A stretch of DNA of 64,000 nucleotides, taken from NCBI GenBank assembly GCA_963751425.1, contig CAVVUF010000002.1, positions 1,550,001-1,614,000 of the forward strand, in the 5' to 3' direction. The translations under genes were made by a program, and so were the position numbers. This DNA is from CAVVUF01 sp963751425 (GTDB lineage: Bacteria > Chloroflexota > Anaerolineae > Anaerolineales > UBA4823). The notes under the pieces are model-generated. The model saw nothing but the letters and a program-made list of their open reading frames with translations, had not been told where the DNA came from and did not search any database. Positions 54,859-62,678 of this stretch are shown piece after piece; position 1 is the first letter of the stretch, and each line of letters begins with the position of its first letter.

Positions 54859-56218
54859 ATGGGTCAAGATCTCCTCATTACCCACGCCAACCTGATCACC
54901 TGGGAAGAGCCCAACCGCATCCTGGAGGGCCACGCCCTGCTCCTGCGGGATGGGCTGATCCAGGAGCTGGCTCCTACGAAGGCGCTGGAAGAGCGCTTCC
55001 CGGCTGTGGAGAGGCTGGATGCGCGCGGCCAGTACGTAATGCCCGGGAATATCTGCGCCCACACCCACTTCTACGGCGCCTTTGCGCGCGGCCTGGCTAT
55101 CCCCGGCGCGGCGCCCGATGCCTTCCCGCAGATCCTCAAGAAGCTGTGGTGGCCGCTCGACCTGGCGCTGGACGAGGAAGCCGTACGCTACTCGGCCCTC
55201 GTCTGCCTGGTGGATGCCATCCGCCACGGCACCACCACGCTGCTCGACCACCACGCCTCGCCCAATGCCATCCCCGGCTCGCTGGATATCATCGCCGAGG
55301 CTGTCGAGCAGGCCGGGCTGCGGGCTGTGCTGTGCTACGAAGTCACCGACCGCAACGGGAAGGCCGGGGCGCGGGCGGGCATCGCCGAGAACCTGCGCTT
55401 CATCAAGAAGTGCCAAGAATAACCAGGGGGGTAGGGTGGCGGCTACTTTCGGCTTGCACGCCAGCCTGACCCTCTCCGATGAGACCCTGGCAGCCTGCCG
55501 GGAGGCCGCTCCGCAGGGCACCGGCTTCCACATCCATGTCGCCGAGGCGGAGGTCGACCAATACGACAGCCTGGCCAAGTCGGGCGAGCGGGTGGTGGAT
55601 AGGCTGCACGTCCTGGGCATCCTCGGCCCCGACAGCATCTGCGTGCACGCCGTGCACGTGGACGCCAGGGAGATTGCCCTGCTGGCCGAGACGGGCACCT
55701 GGGTGACCCACCAGCCGCGCTCGAATATGAACAACGCCGTCGGCATCGGCGAAGTCGAGTCCATGCTGCGAGCGGGGGTACGGGTAGGCCTGGGAAACGA
55801 CGGCTTCTCGAATGCCATGTGGGAAGAATGGAAGGCGGCTTACCTGGTGCATAAGGCCTGGCGGCGAGACCCCCGCCGAATGAGCGCCCTGGACGTGGTG
55901 CAGATGGCCGTCTACAACAACGCCGCCCTGGCGGGGCACTTCTTCCCCGGGGCGCCGCTGGGGGTGATCCAGCCGGGAGCACGCGCCGACCTGATCTTCG
56001 TCGACTACCACCCCTTCACCCCGTTCACCTTCGGCAACCTGCCCTGGCACATTGTCTTTGGCTTCCACGAGAGCATGATCACGACCACCATTGCGGCGGG
56101 GAAGGTGCTGATGAAGGACCGCCAGCTCCTGAAGCTGGATGAAGCCGACATCGCCGCCCGCGCCCGGCAAGCTGCTACGCGGGTGTGGGCAAGATATCGG
56201 GCGAACGTGAAAGATTGA
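54859..56218 (+). CDS. ssnA: Amidohydrolase, SsnA-like (chlorohydrolase/SAH-deaminase family), one frameshift
   Basis: The metal-dependent hydrolase starts QDLLITHANLITWEEPNRIL, with metal ligands in NICAHTHFYGAFARGL (HxH), a histidine in GLHASLTLSDE, FHIHVAEAEVDQYD and a final aspartate in VGLGNDGFSNAMWEE. The order and the MWEEWK end match SsnA more than TrzA or guanine deaminase. The frame breaks at one base in a G-rich stretch near 55420 (stop TAA 55420-55422); corrected length is about 452 residues. SsnA is a regular partner of Se-dependent molybdenum hydroxylases, whose subunits lie 2.3 kb upstream. Confidence 0.75.
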
Positions 56219-56227
56219 AGAAAAAAG

Positions 56228-56418
56228 ATTAACGCAGAGAAGCTGAGAAAAGCTGAGAGCGCAGAGAAATCCATTTATTAGGAAAACCATTAACCACGAA
56301 GGCACCGGGCGATGTGCGATGAAGTGCATCGTCTCACATCGCAAACACAAAGAAAAGCAATTAAATATAAAAAAATTGGTTTTGATTAGCGCAACATTCG
56401 CGTAGATTAGCGGATTCC
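56228..56418. repeat. Cluster of dispersed intergenic repeat pieces
   Basis: This 191-base stretch holds taacgcagagaagctgag with a second 'agctgagag' unit (56230-56268), a ggaaaaccattaaccacg and ggcacc unit (56281-56306), a small gatgtgcgatg / catcgtctcacatcgc palindrome (56310-56342) and gcgtagattagcggatt (56400-56416). No gene was seen. Confidence 0.55.
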
Positions 56419-56451
56419 AGTTTTTAATCAGCGGATTCTATAGGAGGACTT

Positions 56452-57126
56452 ATGACATCAGAGGATACACTCCCCACACTCGCCATCCTGGGCGGCACCG
56501 GCAAAGAAGGCCCGGGGCTGGCGCTGCGCTGGGCGAAGGCGGGCTACCCGGTCATCATCGGCTCGAGGCAGGAGGAGAAGGCGCTGGCCACCGCCCAGGA
56601 GCTCAACGTCAGGCTGGGGATCGACAACATGCGCGGGATGGAGAATGGCGCCGCGGCGCGCCTGGCCGAGATCAGCGTGCTCACCGTGGTGCAGGCTGCC
56701 CACCAGGAGGCGCTGCTGAGTGTGAAGGAGGCGCTGCAGGGCAAGATCCTGGTGGATGCCACTGCCCGGGTGGACTTCCGTAATCCAAAGCCGCCCGAGC
56801 CACCCTCGGCTGCCCGCCAGGCGCAGGATCTGCTGGGGGCAGGTGTGCGCGTGGTAGCCGCTTTCCAGAACGTGCCCGCCCATGCGCTGAAGAGGGACCT
56901 GGACCAGCCCCTGGATGCGGATGTGCTGGTGTGCGCCGACGACCTCGCCGCGGCGCAGGCGGTGATGGCCCTGGCGCAGGGGGGTGGGATGCGGGCCTAC
57001 TACGCGGGGGGGCTGGATAATGCCCTGACGGTGGAGGGGCTGACCGCGCTGCTGATCGCCATCAACGGGTACTATAAGATCAAAACAGCCAGCATCCAGG
57101 TCGCGGGCGTGGAGGAAAAAGATTAA
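56452..57126 (+). CDS. npdG: NADPH-dependent F420 reductase (F420H2:NADP oxidoreductase)
   Basis: The 224-residue protein has the Rossmann start LAILGGTGKEGPGLALRWA, then VIIGSRQEEKA with an arginine that contacts the NADP phosphate, and the F420-binding central part ending in a VVAAFQNVPAHAL segment. This matches the NPDG family, which moves hydride between NADP and F420 in methanogens, actinobacteria and some Chloroflexota. AGGAGG precedes the ATG. It lies 233 bases after the SsnA-like gene, behind a repeat-rich gap, so it is probably a separate transcript. Confidence 0.87.
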   Translation: MTSEDTLPTLAILGGTGKEGPGLALRWAKAGYPVIIGSRQEEKALATAQELNVRLGIDNMRGMENGAAARLAEISVLTVVQAAHQEALLSVKEALQGKILVDATARVDFRNPKPPEPPSAARQAQDLLGAGVRVVAAFQNVPAHALKRDLDQPLDADVLVCADDLAAAQAVMALAQGGGMRAYYAGGLDNALTVEGLTALLIAINGYYKIKTASIQVAGVEEKD

Positions 57127-57263
57127 CTTGGAGAGGCGGAGAAAACTATTTTTTTGGAAAACCTTGAACCACCAAGGCACCAAGTTCACCAAGGATTTCA
57201 TAATTTAATTTTGATTTTCTTGGTGGTTGCGATGCGGCAAGATGCAGTTCATCGCACATCGCC
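57121..57263. repeat. Second cluster of intergenic repeat pieces
   Basis: ggaaaaccttgaaccacc with aaggcacc and a caagttcaccaagg unit (57155-57196) repeats the piece at 56281. A tgcgatgcggcaagatgcag / catcgcacatcgc palindrome (57228-57262) recurs as at 56310. Part of the run overlaps the npdG stop. Confidence 0.5.
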
Positions 57264-57295
57264 GGTGTCAATGGTGGTTTGGTTTCTTCCTGTGG

Positions 57296-57327
57296 TATAA
57301 TTGTTGGAAAGTTGGAATTTCTAACAA
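57296..57327 (+). promoter_or_regulatory. -10 box and adjoining 9-of-10 inverted repeat, likely antitoxin operator
   Basis: TATAAT at 57296-57301 is followed at once by TTGTTGGAAA (57301-57310) and TTTCTAACAA (57318-57327), complementary in nine of ten positions around a 7-base spacer. Placement over the transcription start fits self-repression by the AbrB-type antitoxin encoded 14 bases later. No good -35 box is seen. Confidence 0.55.
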
Positions 57328-57340
57328 GGAAAGGCAGCCA

Positions 57341-57655
57341 ATGGACAAGACCATTTACAAGACTCGCCTGCGTAACAAAGGGCAGATCACGGTTCCGCCG
57401 GAGATTCGCAGCCTTTTGGGCGCCGAAGAAGGCGACGACCTGCTGTTTTTATGCGATGAAAATGGGCGTGTGGTGGTCTCACGCGCTCAGATCCTCTCCC
57501 CGGAGCAGGCCTGGTTCTGGAGCGAGCGCTGGCAGCGCCTCGAGCGGGAGGCCCAGGCCGATCTGCAAGCAGGGCGGGTGGTGGAATATCCCGATGTGAA
57601 GGTGGCCTTGGCAGCCCTGGATGAGCTCTCCGCAGACCCGGATGCCGAAGATTAA
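57341..57655 (+). CDS. AbrB/MazE-type antitoxin
   Basis: The first 45 residues form a SpoVT/AbrB swapped-hairpin DNA-binding domain (KTRLRNKGQITVPPEIRSLLG, then EEGDDLLFLCDENGRVVV). The C-terminal 55 residues are acidic and helical, as expected for a region that wraps the toxin. It binds its own promoter; a fitting inverted repeat stands just upstream. ATG 57341 has AAGGAAAGG in front. The toxin start overlaps its stop by 14 bases. 104 residues. Confidence 0.8.
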   Translation: MDKTIYKTRLRNKGQITVPPEIRSLLGAEEGDDLLFLCDENGRVVVSRAQILSPEQAWFWSERWQRLEREAQADLQAGRVVEYPDVKVALAALDELSADPDAED

Positions 57656-57909
57656 GTTCACCAGGGCGTTTTCTGAAAAGCTTTAAACGTTTGCCGGCTG
57701 CTGAGCAAGAGAAGGTCAAGAAGCAAATTGCTCTGCTGGCACTTGACCCTCGCCATCCTTCTCTGCAAACGAAGCCGGTCCAAGGCGCAGCGGGGATTTA
57801 TGAAGCCCGTGTCGATCTTGATTACCGGATGACTTACGAACGAGAAGCAGAAGATACGCTCATCCTGCGGGTGGTTGCCCGGCACGACCAGGCTTTGAAA
57901 AATCCCTGA
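57642..57909 (+). CDS. RelE/ParE-superfamily toxin, one frameshift
   Basis: Starting at ATG 57642 inside the antitoxin end, the protein reads MPKIKFTRAF, then after one extra T in a TTTT run near 57670 continues LKSFKRLPAAEQEKVKKQI and later GIYEARVDLDYRMTYEREA and LILRVVARHD. The RVDLDYRMTYE strand with its arginines is the RelE/mRNase-like core, which cuts mRNA at the ribosome. Corrected length is about 88 residues. The frameshift is at a homopolymer, so it may be a sequencing error. Pairing an AbrB-type antitoxin with a RelE-type toxin is a known mixed arrangement. Confidence 0.7.
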
Positions 57910-57949
57910 GTGGTAAAAGCGTTCTTGTTGATTATGCTATACTCTCCTA

Positions 57950-58205
57950 ATGCCGCTTTATTATACGGATACCGATCCTGAAATAAAGGCTCTGCAGGTC
58001 CAGCTTTTACGTTCTGCGCCTGTCTGTCAGAAGATTAAGATGCTGGTAGGCTTGAATGCTTCGGTCATGGACGCTGGCAATGGCAGGCATACGCTAGCGC
58101 TACCCATACGAAAGCGAGGTTGAGTTGCGCCGCCGGTTGGCTGACCTATTGCTTGGGCCTGAGCTGGCGCAAAATGTTTTTGGGGCACAAAAAGATGATG
58201 GTTGA
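57950..58205 (+). pseudogene. Remnant of a small helical protein usually paired with a nucleotidyltransferase
   Basis: MPLYYTDTDPEIKALQVQLL opens a protein that I recognise as a common partner of DUF6036/AbiEii-like nucleotidyltransferase genes. One extra base near 58070 and an in-frame TAG (58094 region) break it; the other frame then reads YPYESEVELRRRLADLLLG and GPELAQNVFGAQKDDG. With both changes undone the product would be about 85 residues. Its end overlaps the next remnant by eight bases. Role unknown, toxin-antitoxin-like by arrangement. Confidence 0.55.
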
Positions 58206-58371
58206 GCCCGTTCTGATCACTACCAGAGTGACCGCTGTTCTTGAAAAATTAAAGGTTCGTTATCTCATCGGCGGCTCTTTAGCCAGTACATTGCACGGCA
58301 TGGTTCGGACCATGCAGGATTCCGAGCTGGTGGCGGAATTGAGCCAGGAGCACGTGGGGTCATTTCTGTGA
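58198..58371 (+). pseudogene. Truncated nucleotidyltransferase-type gene
   Basis: The 57-residue frame reads VLEKLKVRYLIGGSLASTLHGM, the start of a DUF6036/AbiEii-type nucleotidyltransferase (the GGS motif contacts ATP), and stops at 58371 shortly after EHVGSFL. The acidic metal-binding residues that should follow are altered (DSELVAEL in place of D-x-D) and the C-terminal about 100 residues are gone; a succinate dehydrogenase anchor gene begins 36 bases later. Confidence 0.6.
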
Positions 58372-58406
58372 ACTCATGCTGGATGAGTTCTACAATGGAG
58401 GTGTGC

Positions 58407-58832
58407 ATGGATGCGAGATTTATGCAAACACTGGCGGGGTATGCAGCTTATAAGGGCGGGAAAGGTTTTTTGTCTTTTTTACTGCACCGGGTCACTGGCT
58501 TGGGCACCTTGCTCTTCCTGAGCGTGCATGTTACCAGCACGGCCACGGTCTATTTTTACCCGACCGGGTACAACCGGCTGATGGAGATGTTCCGCTGGCC
58601 GCCGGTGATGCTGGCAGAGATCATTTTGGTCTTTTGTGTGATCTACCATGGGGCCAACGGCATGCGCATAGCGTATATCGATCTGTTCAAGCCCCAAATG
58701 CTGGCAGCCAGGCAGTCCGAGCAGGCGGTGATGACGACCCTGGTGGTGGCCATCCTGCTCTGGCTGCCCACCGCAGCAGTGATGGGCTACAACCTGCTGA
58801 AATATGGCTTTGGGCTTTGGGGAGGCGCATAG
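58407..58832 (+). CDS. sdhC: Succinate dehydrogenase cytochrome b556-type membrane anchor
   Basis: The 141-residue protein has three membrane helices. SFLLHRVTGLGTLLFLSVHV in helix 1 carries the heme-ligand-type histidine and arginine, and YHGANGMRIAYIDL after helix 2 is the second conserved motif of SdhC. It anchors the flavoprotein and iron-sulfur subunits and binds quinone. ATG 58407 has GGAGGT just before it. The second anchor gene follows in nine bases, but SdhA and SdhB are not next to them on either side. Confidence 0.8.
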   Translation: MDARFMQTLAGYAAYKGGKGFLSFLLHRVTGLGTLLFLSVHVTSTATVYFYPTGYNRLMEMFRWPPVMLAEIILVFCVIYHGANGMRIAYIDLFKPQMLAARQSEQAVMTTLVVAILLWLPTAAVMGYNLLKYGFGLWGGA

Positions 58833-58841
58833 GAGACGGAT

Positions 58842-59216
58842 ATGTCAACCCAAGACTCGCACGTGACAATGCTTTCCAAATACGAAGCCGCGCTGTGGAA
58901 GTGGATGCGCTACAGCGCCATCTTGCTCGTGCCGCTGGCCTGGGGGCATGTGCTGATCCAGGATGTGCTGGTGGGGGGGCACACGATCGGCCTGGATTAT
59001 GTGGCCCTGCGCTGGTCGATGACCGGTTGGCGGATCTATGATTTCCTTCTGTTGGCGTTTGCTTTTGCACACGGCGTGAACGGCTTGCGCCAGGTGCTGT
59101 TCGATTATATTCAGGGTGCGAAAACCCGGCAGGTGGTGGGGGTGGGGTTGTTGGCTTTCTGGCTGCTGGTGACGTTGGTGGGTGCGGTGGCGATCATTGG
59201 CGGGGTCAGAATTTGA
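58842..59216 (+). CDS. sdhD: Succinate dehydrogenase membrane anchor, second subunit
   Basis: The 124-residue protein has three helices, with MRYSAILLVPLAWGHVL in the first and AFAHGVNGLRQVLFDYIQ after the second; the latter repeats the HG-NG-R motif of the preceding gene, so the pair looks like an SdhC/SdhD set. Downstream is a convergent exporter gene, so the operon ends here. Without adjacent SdhAB the subunits must be encoded elsewhere or the pair is orphaned. Confidence 0.75.
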   Translation: MSTQDSHVTMLSKYEAALWKWMRYSAILLVPLAWGHVLIQDVLVGGHTIGLDYVALRWSMTGWRIYDFLLLAFAFAHGVNGLRQVLFDYIQGAKTRQVVGVGLLAFWLLVTLVGAVAIIGGVRI

Positions 59217-59249
59217 AAAAAGCCGCATCACAGGGGTGAGGGGAAATAA

Positions 59250-60614
59250 TCACTTCTCCTTGCTCGCCGAGACGAATACGCCCAGCCCGGCCACCAGGGC
59301 GGCGGCCAGAAAGCCCATGGCGATGCCCTGGTAGAAGGCGGCGGGGGTGTTCTGCGCCAAGTGGGTGGTGAAGATGGCCCCCGCCAGGCCGATGCCCAGC
59401 ACCATGCCCACGTTGCGGGCGGCTGCCAGCACACCCGAGGCGATGCCCTGGTGCGAGCGGGGGGCAGAACCCATCAGGGCGCTGGTGTTGGGGGAGATGA
59501 AGGTGCCCGTGCCCATCCCGGCGACGGCCAGCGCCACGGCGGCGTAGGCCAGGGTGGTGGTCGCTCCCAGGCGCGAGAGCAGGAACAGGCCAACTGCCAG
59601 CACGGCCATGCCGAACATGCCGGGCAACCGCGAGCCGATCTTATCGGAGAAAGCCCCGCTGACGGGGGCGGTGATGGCCATGAGGATGGGCTGGGCGGTG
59701 AGCAGCAGGCCGGCAGCGGCCGGGTTCAGCCCGCGCCCCTGGATCAGGTAGAAGGGCATCAAGAAGGTGATGGAGTAGACGCAGATGTAGTTGAGCACGG
59801 CGCTGAGCACGGAGGTGGAGAAGAGGGGGATACGGAACAGGCTCAGGTCGAGCATGGGGGCGGAGGAGCGCCGCTCGACGAGGATGAAGACCACCAGAAA
59901 GAGAGCCGCCAGGACGAGCAGCACCAGGGTGGGCGCCGAGCTCCAGCCCCAGTCAGCGCCTTTGTTCAGGCCGAGCAGCAGGGCAGTGAGACCGGCCAGG
60001 AAGACCAGGGCGCCGGGCAGGTCGAACTTCTGCCCGCTCACGGCGGGGAGGTCCTTGGGGATGAAGGCCAGGCTGAGGGCCAGCGCCAGGGCGCCTACTG
60101 GCACGTTGATGTAGAAGATGGAGCGCCAGCCGAGGGCCTGGGTCAGCCAGCCGCCCAGCGAGGGGCCCACGGTGAGGCCGAGGTAGGTCATGGTGGAGAC
60201 CAGGCCAAAGACGCGGCCGCGCTGCTGGGGAGGGAAGTTACCGGTGACGATGGCGGGGGCGTTGGAGGCGAGCATGGCGCCGCCGACCGCTTGCAGGCCG
60301 CGGAAGACGACCAGGGCGGCGGCCGACCAGGCGGCTCCGCACAGGATGGAGCTGAAGACGAAGATGCCGAAGCCCCACACGTAGATGGATTTGTGGCCGC
60401 GCAGGTCGCCCAGGCGCCCGAAGCTGAGCAGCAGCCCGCTCAGGACGAGCAGGTAGACGGTGACGACCCACTCGATGGAGGCGACGCTGCTGTGGAAGGC
60501 GGTGCGCACGACGGGCAGAATGGTGTTGACCACGCTGGCATCCAGGGCAGACATGAAGGAGCCGGTGCCGATGGCGATGAGCACCCACCATTTACGGTCG
60601 ATGTTAAGGGTCAT
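59250..60614 (-). CDS. DHA2-family drug exporter (EmrB/QacA type MFS)
   Basis: Fourteen membrane helices are indicated in 454 residues. The N-terminus GSFMSALDASVVNTILPVV is motif D1 of DHA2 transporters, GRLGDLRGHKSIYV is motif A, and GLTVGPSLGGWLTQALGWRS is the antiporter motif C. It should export hydrophobic drugs with protons. ATG 60614 with CCAGGAGAA in front is preferred over the in-frame start at 60782, which reads through repeat DNA. No TetR-type regulator is adjacent. GC content is higher than in the surroundings. Confidence 0.85.
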   Translation of the reverse strand: MTLNIDRKWWVLIAIGTGSFMSALDASVVNTILPVVRTAFHSSVASIEWVVTVYLLVLSGLLLSFGRLGDLRGHKSIYVWGFGIFVFSSILCGAAWSAAALVVFRGLQAVGGAMLASNAPAIVTGNFPPQQRGRVFGLVSTMTYLGLTVGPSLGGWLTQALGWRSIFYINVPVGALALALSLAFIPKDLPAVSGQKFDLPGALVFLAGLTALLLGLNKGADWGWSSAPTLVLLVLAALFLVVFILVERRSSAPMLDLSLFRIPLFSTSVLSAVLNYICVYSITFLMPFYLIQGRGLNPAAAGLLLTAQPILMAITAPVSGAFSDKIGSRLPGMFGMAVLAVGLFLLSRLGATTTLAYAAVALAVAGMGTGTFISPNTSALMGSAPRSHQGIASGVLAAARNVGMVLGIGLAGAIFTTHLAQNTPAAFYQGIAMGFLAAALVAGLGVFVSASKEK

Positions 60615-60640
60615 AGGTTCTCCTGGGAGACATTGAAATG

Positions 60641-60670
60641 GCTCACGGATCTCACGGATAACACGGATGA
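60641..60670. repeat. Three tandem 'ctcacggat' units
   Basis: gctcacggat, ctcacggata and acacggatga lie 27 bases upstream of the exporter start, on the opposite strand from 20421. Confidence 0.55.
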
Positions 60671-60740
60671 TGCGAAGGAAATTCAGGAACCGATGTATTA
60701 TAAGCGAGGAATGTTTCCCTGATTCTGCAAGGTTGGGAAA

Positions 60741-60772
60741 GTAAGGCAGGGCGCATGGCCGTGCGCCCTTAC
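60741..60772. terminator. Imperfect hairpin in a divergent gap
   Basis: GGGCGCA (60750-60756) pairs with 60763-60769, extended by GTAAG (60741-60745) with TTAC (60769-60772) across two unpaired bases. It lies between divergent genes, so a terminator role is doubtful; it resembles the 27218 hairpin ends and may be a dispersed element. Confidence 0.4.
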
Positions 60773-60852
60773 AGGTTATCAAAGATGGAATATAATTCCA
60801 GAGTAAATTGGTGCAGATTAATCCGAATTCGAGGGTTCGAGGAGCGTGAGAT

Positions 60853-61611
60853 ATGTATCAGACCGATATGTACGAAGGACTGTTGGCCGAAACCGTGATG
60901 CTGCAGGGCTTTCAGGGAGAGAGCCTTAATGCTTATTTTGCCCGCCCTTTGGGGCCGGGGCCTTTTGGGGGAATGGTGTTGGCCCACCATATGCCGGGTT
61001 GGGACGAATGGTATAAAGAGATCACCCTGCGCTTTGCCCGGCAGGGGTATGCGACGCTCTGCCCGAACCTGTATTTCCGGGCCGGGCACGGCACGCCGGA
61101 GGATGTGGCTGCCAAGGCGCGCGCCGCGGGAGGGGTGCCGGATGACCAGGCGGTGGGCGACCTGGACGCGGCGGCGAGGTTCTTGATGGCACTGCCGACG
61201 AGCAACGGCAAAGTGGGTATTTTCGGCACCTGCTCCGGCGGGAGGCATGCTTACCTGACCGCCTGCCGGGTGCCGATCTTCGAGGCGGTGGTGGACTGCT
61301 GGGGCGGGCGGGTGGTGATGACGGAGGCGGACCTTTCGCCGAACCAACCGGTGGCGCCGTTAGACTATACCAAGAACCTGAGCTGCCCCGTGTTGGGGGT
61401 GTTTGGCGCAGAAGACCAGAGCCCCACGCTGGAGCAGGTGAGCCGGCACGAGCAGGTGCTCAAGCAGCTCGGCAAAGTGTATGAATTTCATGTTTACCCG
61501 GAGGCTGGGCATGGGTTCTTCTATCAAAACCGTCCCGCCTACAGGCAGGAACAGGCGGTGGATGGCTGGAATAAGGTATTTGCCTTCCTTGATAAATATC
61601 TGAGGAGCTGA
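60853..61611 (+). CDS. Dienelactone hydrolase family protein
   Basis: The 252-residue alpha/beta hydrolase has GGMVLAHHMPGWDEWYKEI (oxyanion loop), the DLH-type nucleophile in FGTCSGGRHAYL (cysteine in place of serine, near residue 126), an aspartate in FGAEDQSPT and a histidine in EAGHGFFYQNRP. This is the carboxymethylenebutenolidase fold. Its substrate is some activated ester or lactone. The next gene starts four bases after the stop. Confidence 0.85.
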   Translation: MYQTDMYEGLLAETVMLQGFQGESLNAYFARPLGPGPFGGMVLAHHMPGWDEWYKEITLRFARQGYATLCPNLYFRAGHGTPEDVAAKARAAGGVPDDQAVGDLDAAARFLMALPTSNGKVGIFGTCSGGRHAYLTACRVPIFEAVVDCWGGRVVMTEADLSPNQPVAPLDYTKNLSCPVLGVFGAEDQSPTLEQVSRHEQVLKQLGKVYEFHVYPEAGHGFFYQNRPAYRQEQAVDGWNKVFAFLDKYLRS

Positions 61612-61615
61612 CAGC

Positions 61616-61894
61616 ATGTGTACAATGATTGCCCAACAAGCCCACATTGAGGGCAGTGGTAAGGGGAAGAGCGGCTGGTTTGCGCTGCGCGAGGTGGATG
61701 TGTCTTACGACCATCCCTTTGATGCGCCTTTCGAGCATGCGCTGAACATCGATTTTGTGAACGAAGCGCAAGGCCCTGGGGCACGTGTAGCGGTGGAGCT
61801 GAGCGTGGAGGCGGCCAGGACGCTGGTGGAGACGATCCAGGCGGTATTGAGCCGGGCGGAGGCGGGTGGATTTTTGGCCGAACCGAAAGTATAA
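61616..61894 (+). CDS. Small conserved protein, DUF6295-like
   Basis: The 92-residue protein reads CTMIAQQAHIEGSGKGKSGWFALREVDV-like text, which I associate with DUF6295 proteins; the two early cysteine/histidine positions could bind metal. The end is helical (LSVEAARTLVETIQAVLSRA). Its ATG follows the dienelactone hydrolase stop by four bases, so the pair is one operon, and cofE starts 12 bases later. Function unknown. Confidence 0.65.
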   Translation: MCTMIAQQAHIEGSGKGKSGWFALREVDVSYDHPFDAPFEHALNIDFVNEAQGPGARVAVELSVEAARTLVETIQAVLSRAEAGGFLAEPKV

Positions 61895-61906
61895 TTAGAT
61901 AAAATT

Positions 61907-62674
61907 ATGCCGTTGACAATCACCTCGCTTTCTGGCATCCCCATTATCCGTCCTGGGGACAACCTGGTGGACTTGATCCAGACCGCTTTGGCGAGGACGG
62001 GCATCACGCTGCAGGATGGGGATATCTTGGTGCTGGCGCAGAAGATCGTTTCGAAGGCGGAGGAGCGGCTGGTGAACCTGGCAGGGGTGAAGGCCTCCGA
62101 ACGGGCAGTCGAACTGGGTGCGCAGATCGATAAGGACGCCAGGCTGGTGGAGCTGGTGCTGCAGGAGAGCCGGGAGGTGCTGCGCACGCGGCCGGGGACG
62201 ATCATTGTAGAGCACCGGCTGGGGTTTGTGTGCGCCAACGCGGGGATCGACCATTCGAATGTGGCTGGGAGTGGAGACGAGAACGAAGAATGGGTGCTGC
62301 TGCTGCCGGAGGATCCGGATGGGTCGGCGCAGCGCATCCGCCGCGGGTTGGAGGAAGCCTGTGGGGTGCGCCTGGGGGTGATGATCATCGATTCGCACGG
62401 GAGAGCCTGGCGGCAGGGGACGGTGGGGGCGGCGATTGGGCTTTCGGGGATGCCAGGGCTGGTGGACCTGCGCGGCACCCCAGATTTGTTCGATTACACG
62501 CTGCGTATCACGCAGGTGGGAGCGGCCGACGAGCTGGCGGCAGCCGCCTCGCTGTTGATGGGGCAGGCGGCGGAGGGGACACCGGTCGTGCATGTGCGCG
62601 GCTTTCCTTACCCGCTGCGCGAGGGCTCTTTCACGGAGCTGCTCCGCCCGAGAGAACAGGATTTGTTCAGGTAA
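61907..62674 (+). CDS. cofE: Coenzyme F420-0:L-glutamate ligase
   Basis: The enzyme adds glutamates to F420-0 using GTP. The 255-residue protein matches family length and order: GIPIIRPGDNLVDLI at the start, GDILVLAQKIVSKAEER, LVCANAGIDHSNV-like text with the GTP/metal aspartate, then MIIDSHGRAWRQGTVGAAIG and a GTPDLFDYTLRITQVG end. It sits first in a set with a 2H phosphoesterase, an F420-binding PPOX protein and cofD. The additional C-terminal flavin domain of some bacterial FbiB proteins is missing. Confidence 0.9.
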   Translation: MPLTITSLSGIPIIRPGDNLVDLIQTALARTGITLQDGDILVLAQKIVSKAEERLVNLAGVKASERAVELGAQIDKDARLVELVLQESREVLRTRPGTIIVEHRLGFVCANAGIDHSNVAGSGDENEEWVLLLPEDPDGSAQRIRRGLEEACGVRLGVMIIDSHGRAWRQGTVGAAIGLSGMPGLVDLRGTPDLFDYTLRITQVGAADELAAAASLLMGQAAEGTPVVHVRGFPYPLREGSFTELLRPREQDLFR

Positions 62675-62678
62675 AGCG

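Noticed and set aside
55403..56350. 315-codon minus-strand frame across the SsnA-like gene
   Set aside because: Shadow of the amidohydrolase; the sense strand has all metal-binding residues.
36..58205. Possibility that in-frame TGA stops in broken genes are selenocysteine codons
   Set aside because: The tRNA-Sec gene made this worth checking, but in every broken gene the conserved text continues in a different frame, so a base shift and not UGA reading is needed.
59361..60722. 453-codon open frame on the plus strand
   Set aside because: It is the antisense of the DHA2 exporter, rich in Gly, Glu, Gln and Asp as GC-rich shadows are, and has no family resemblance.
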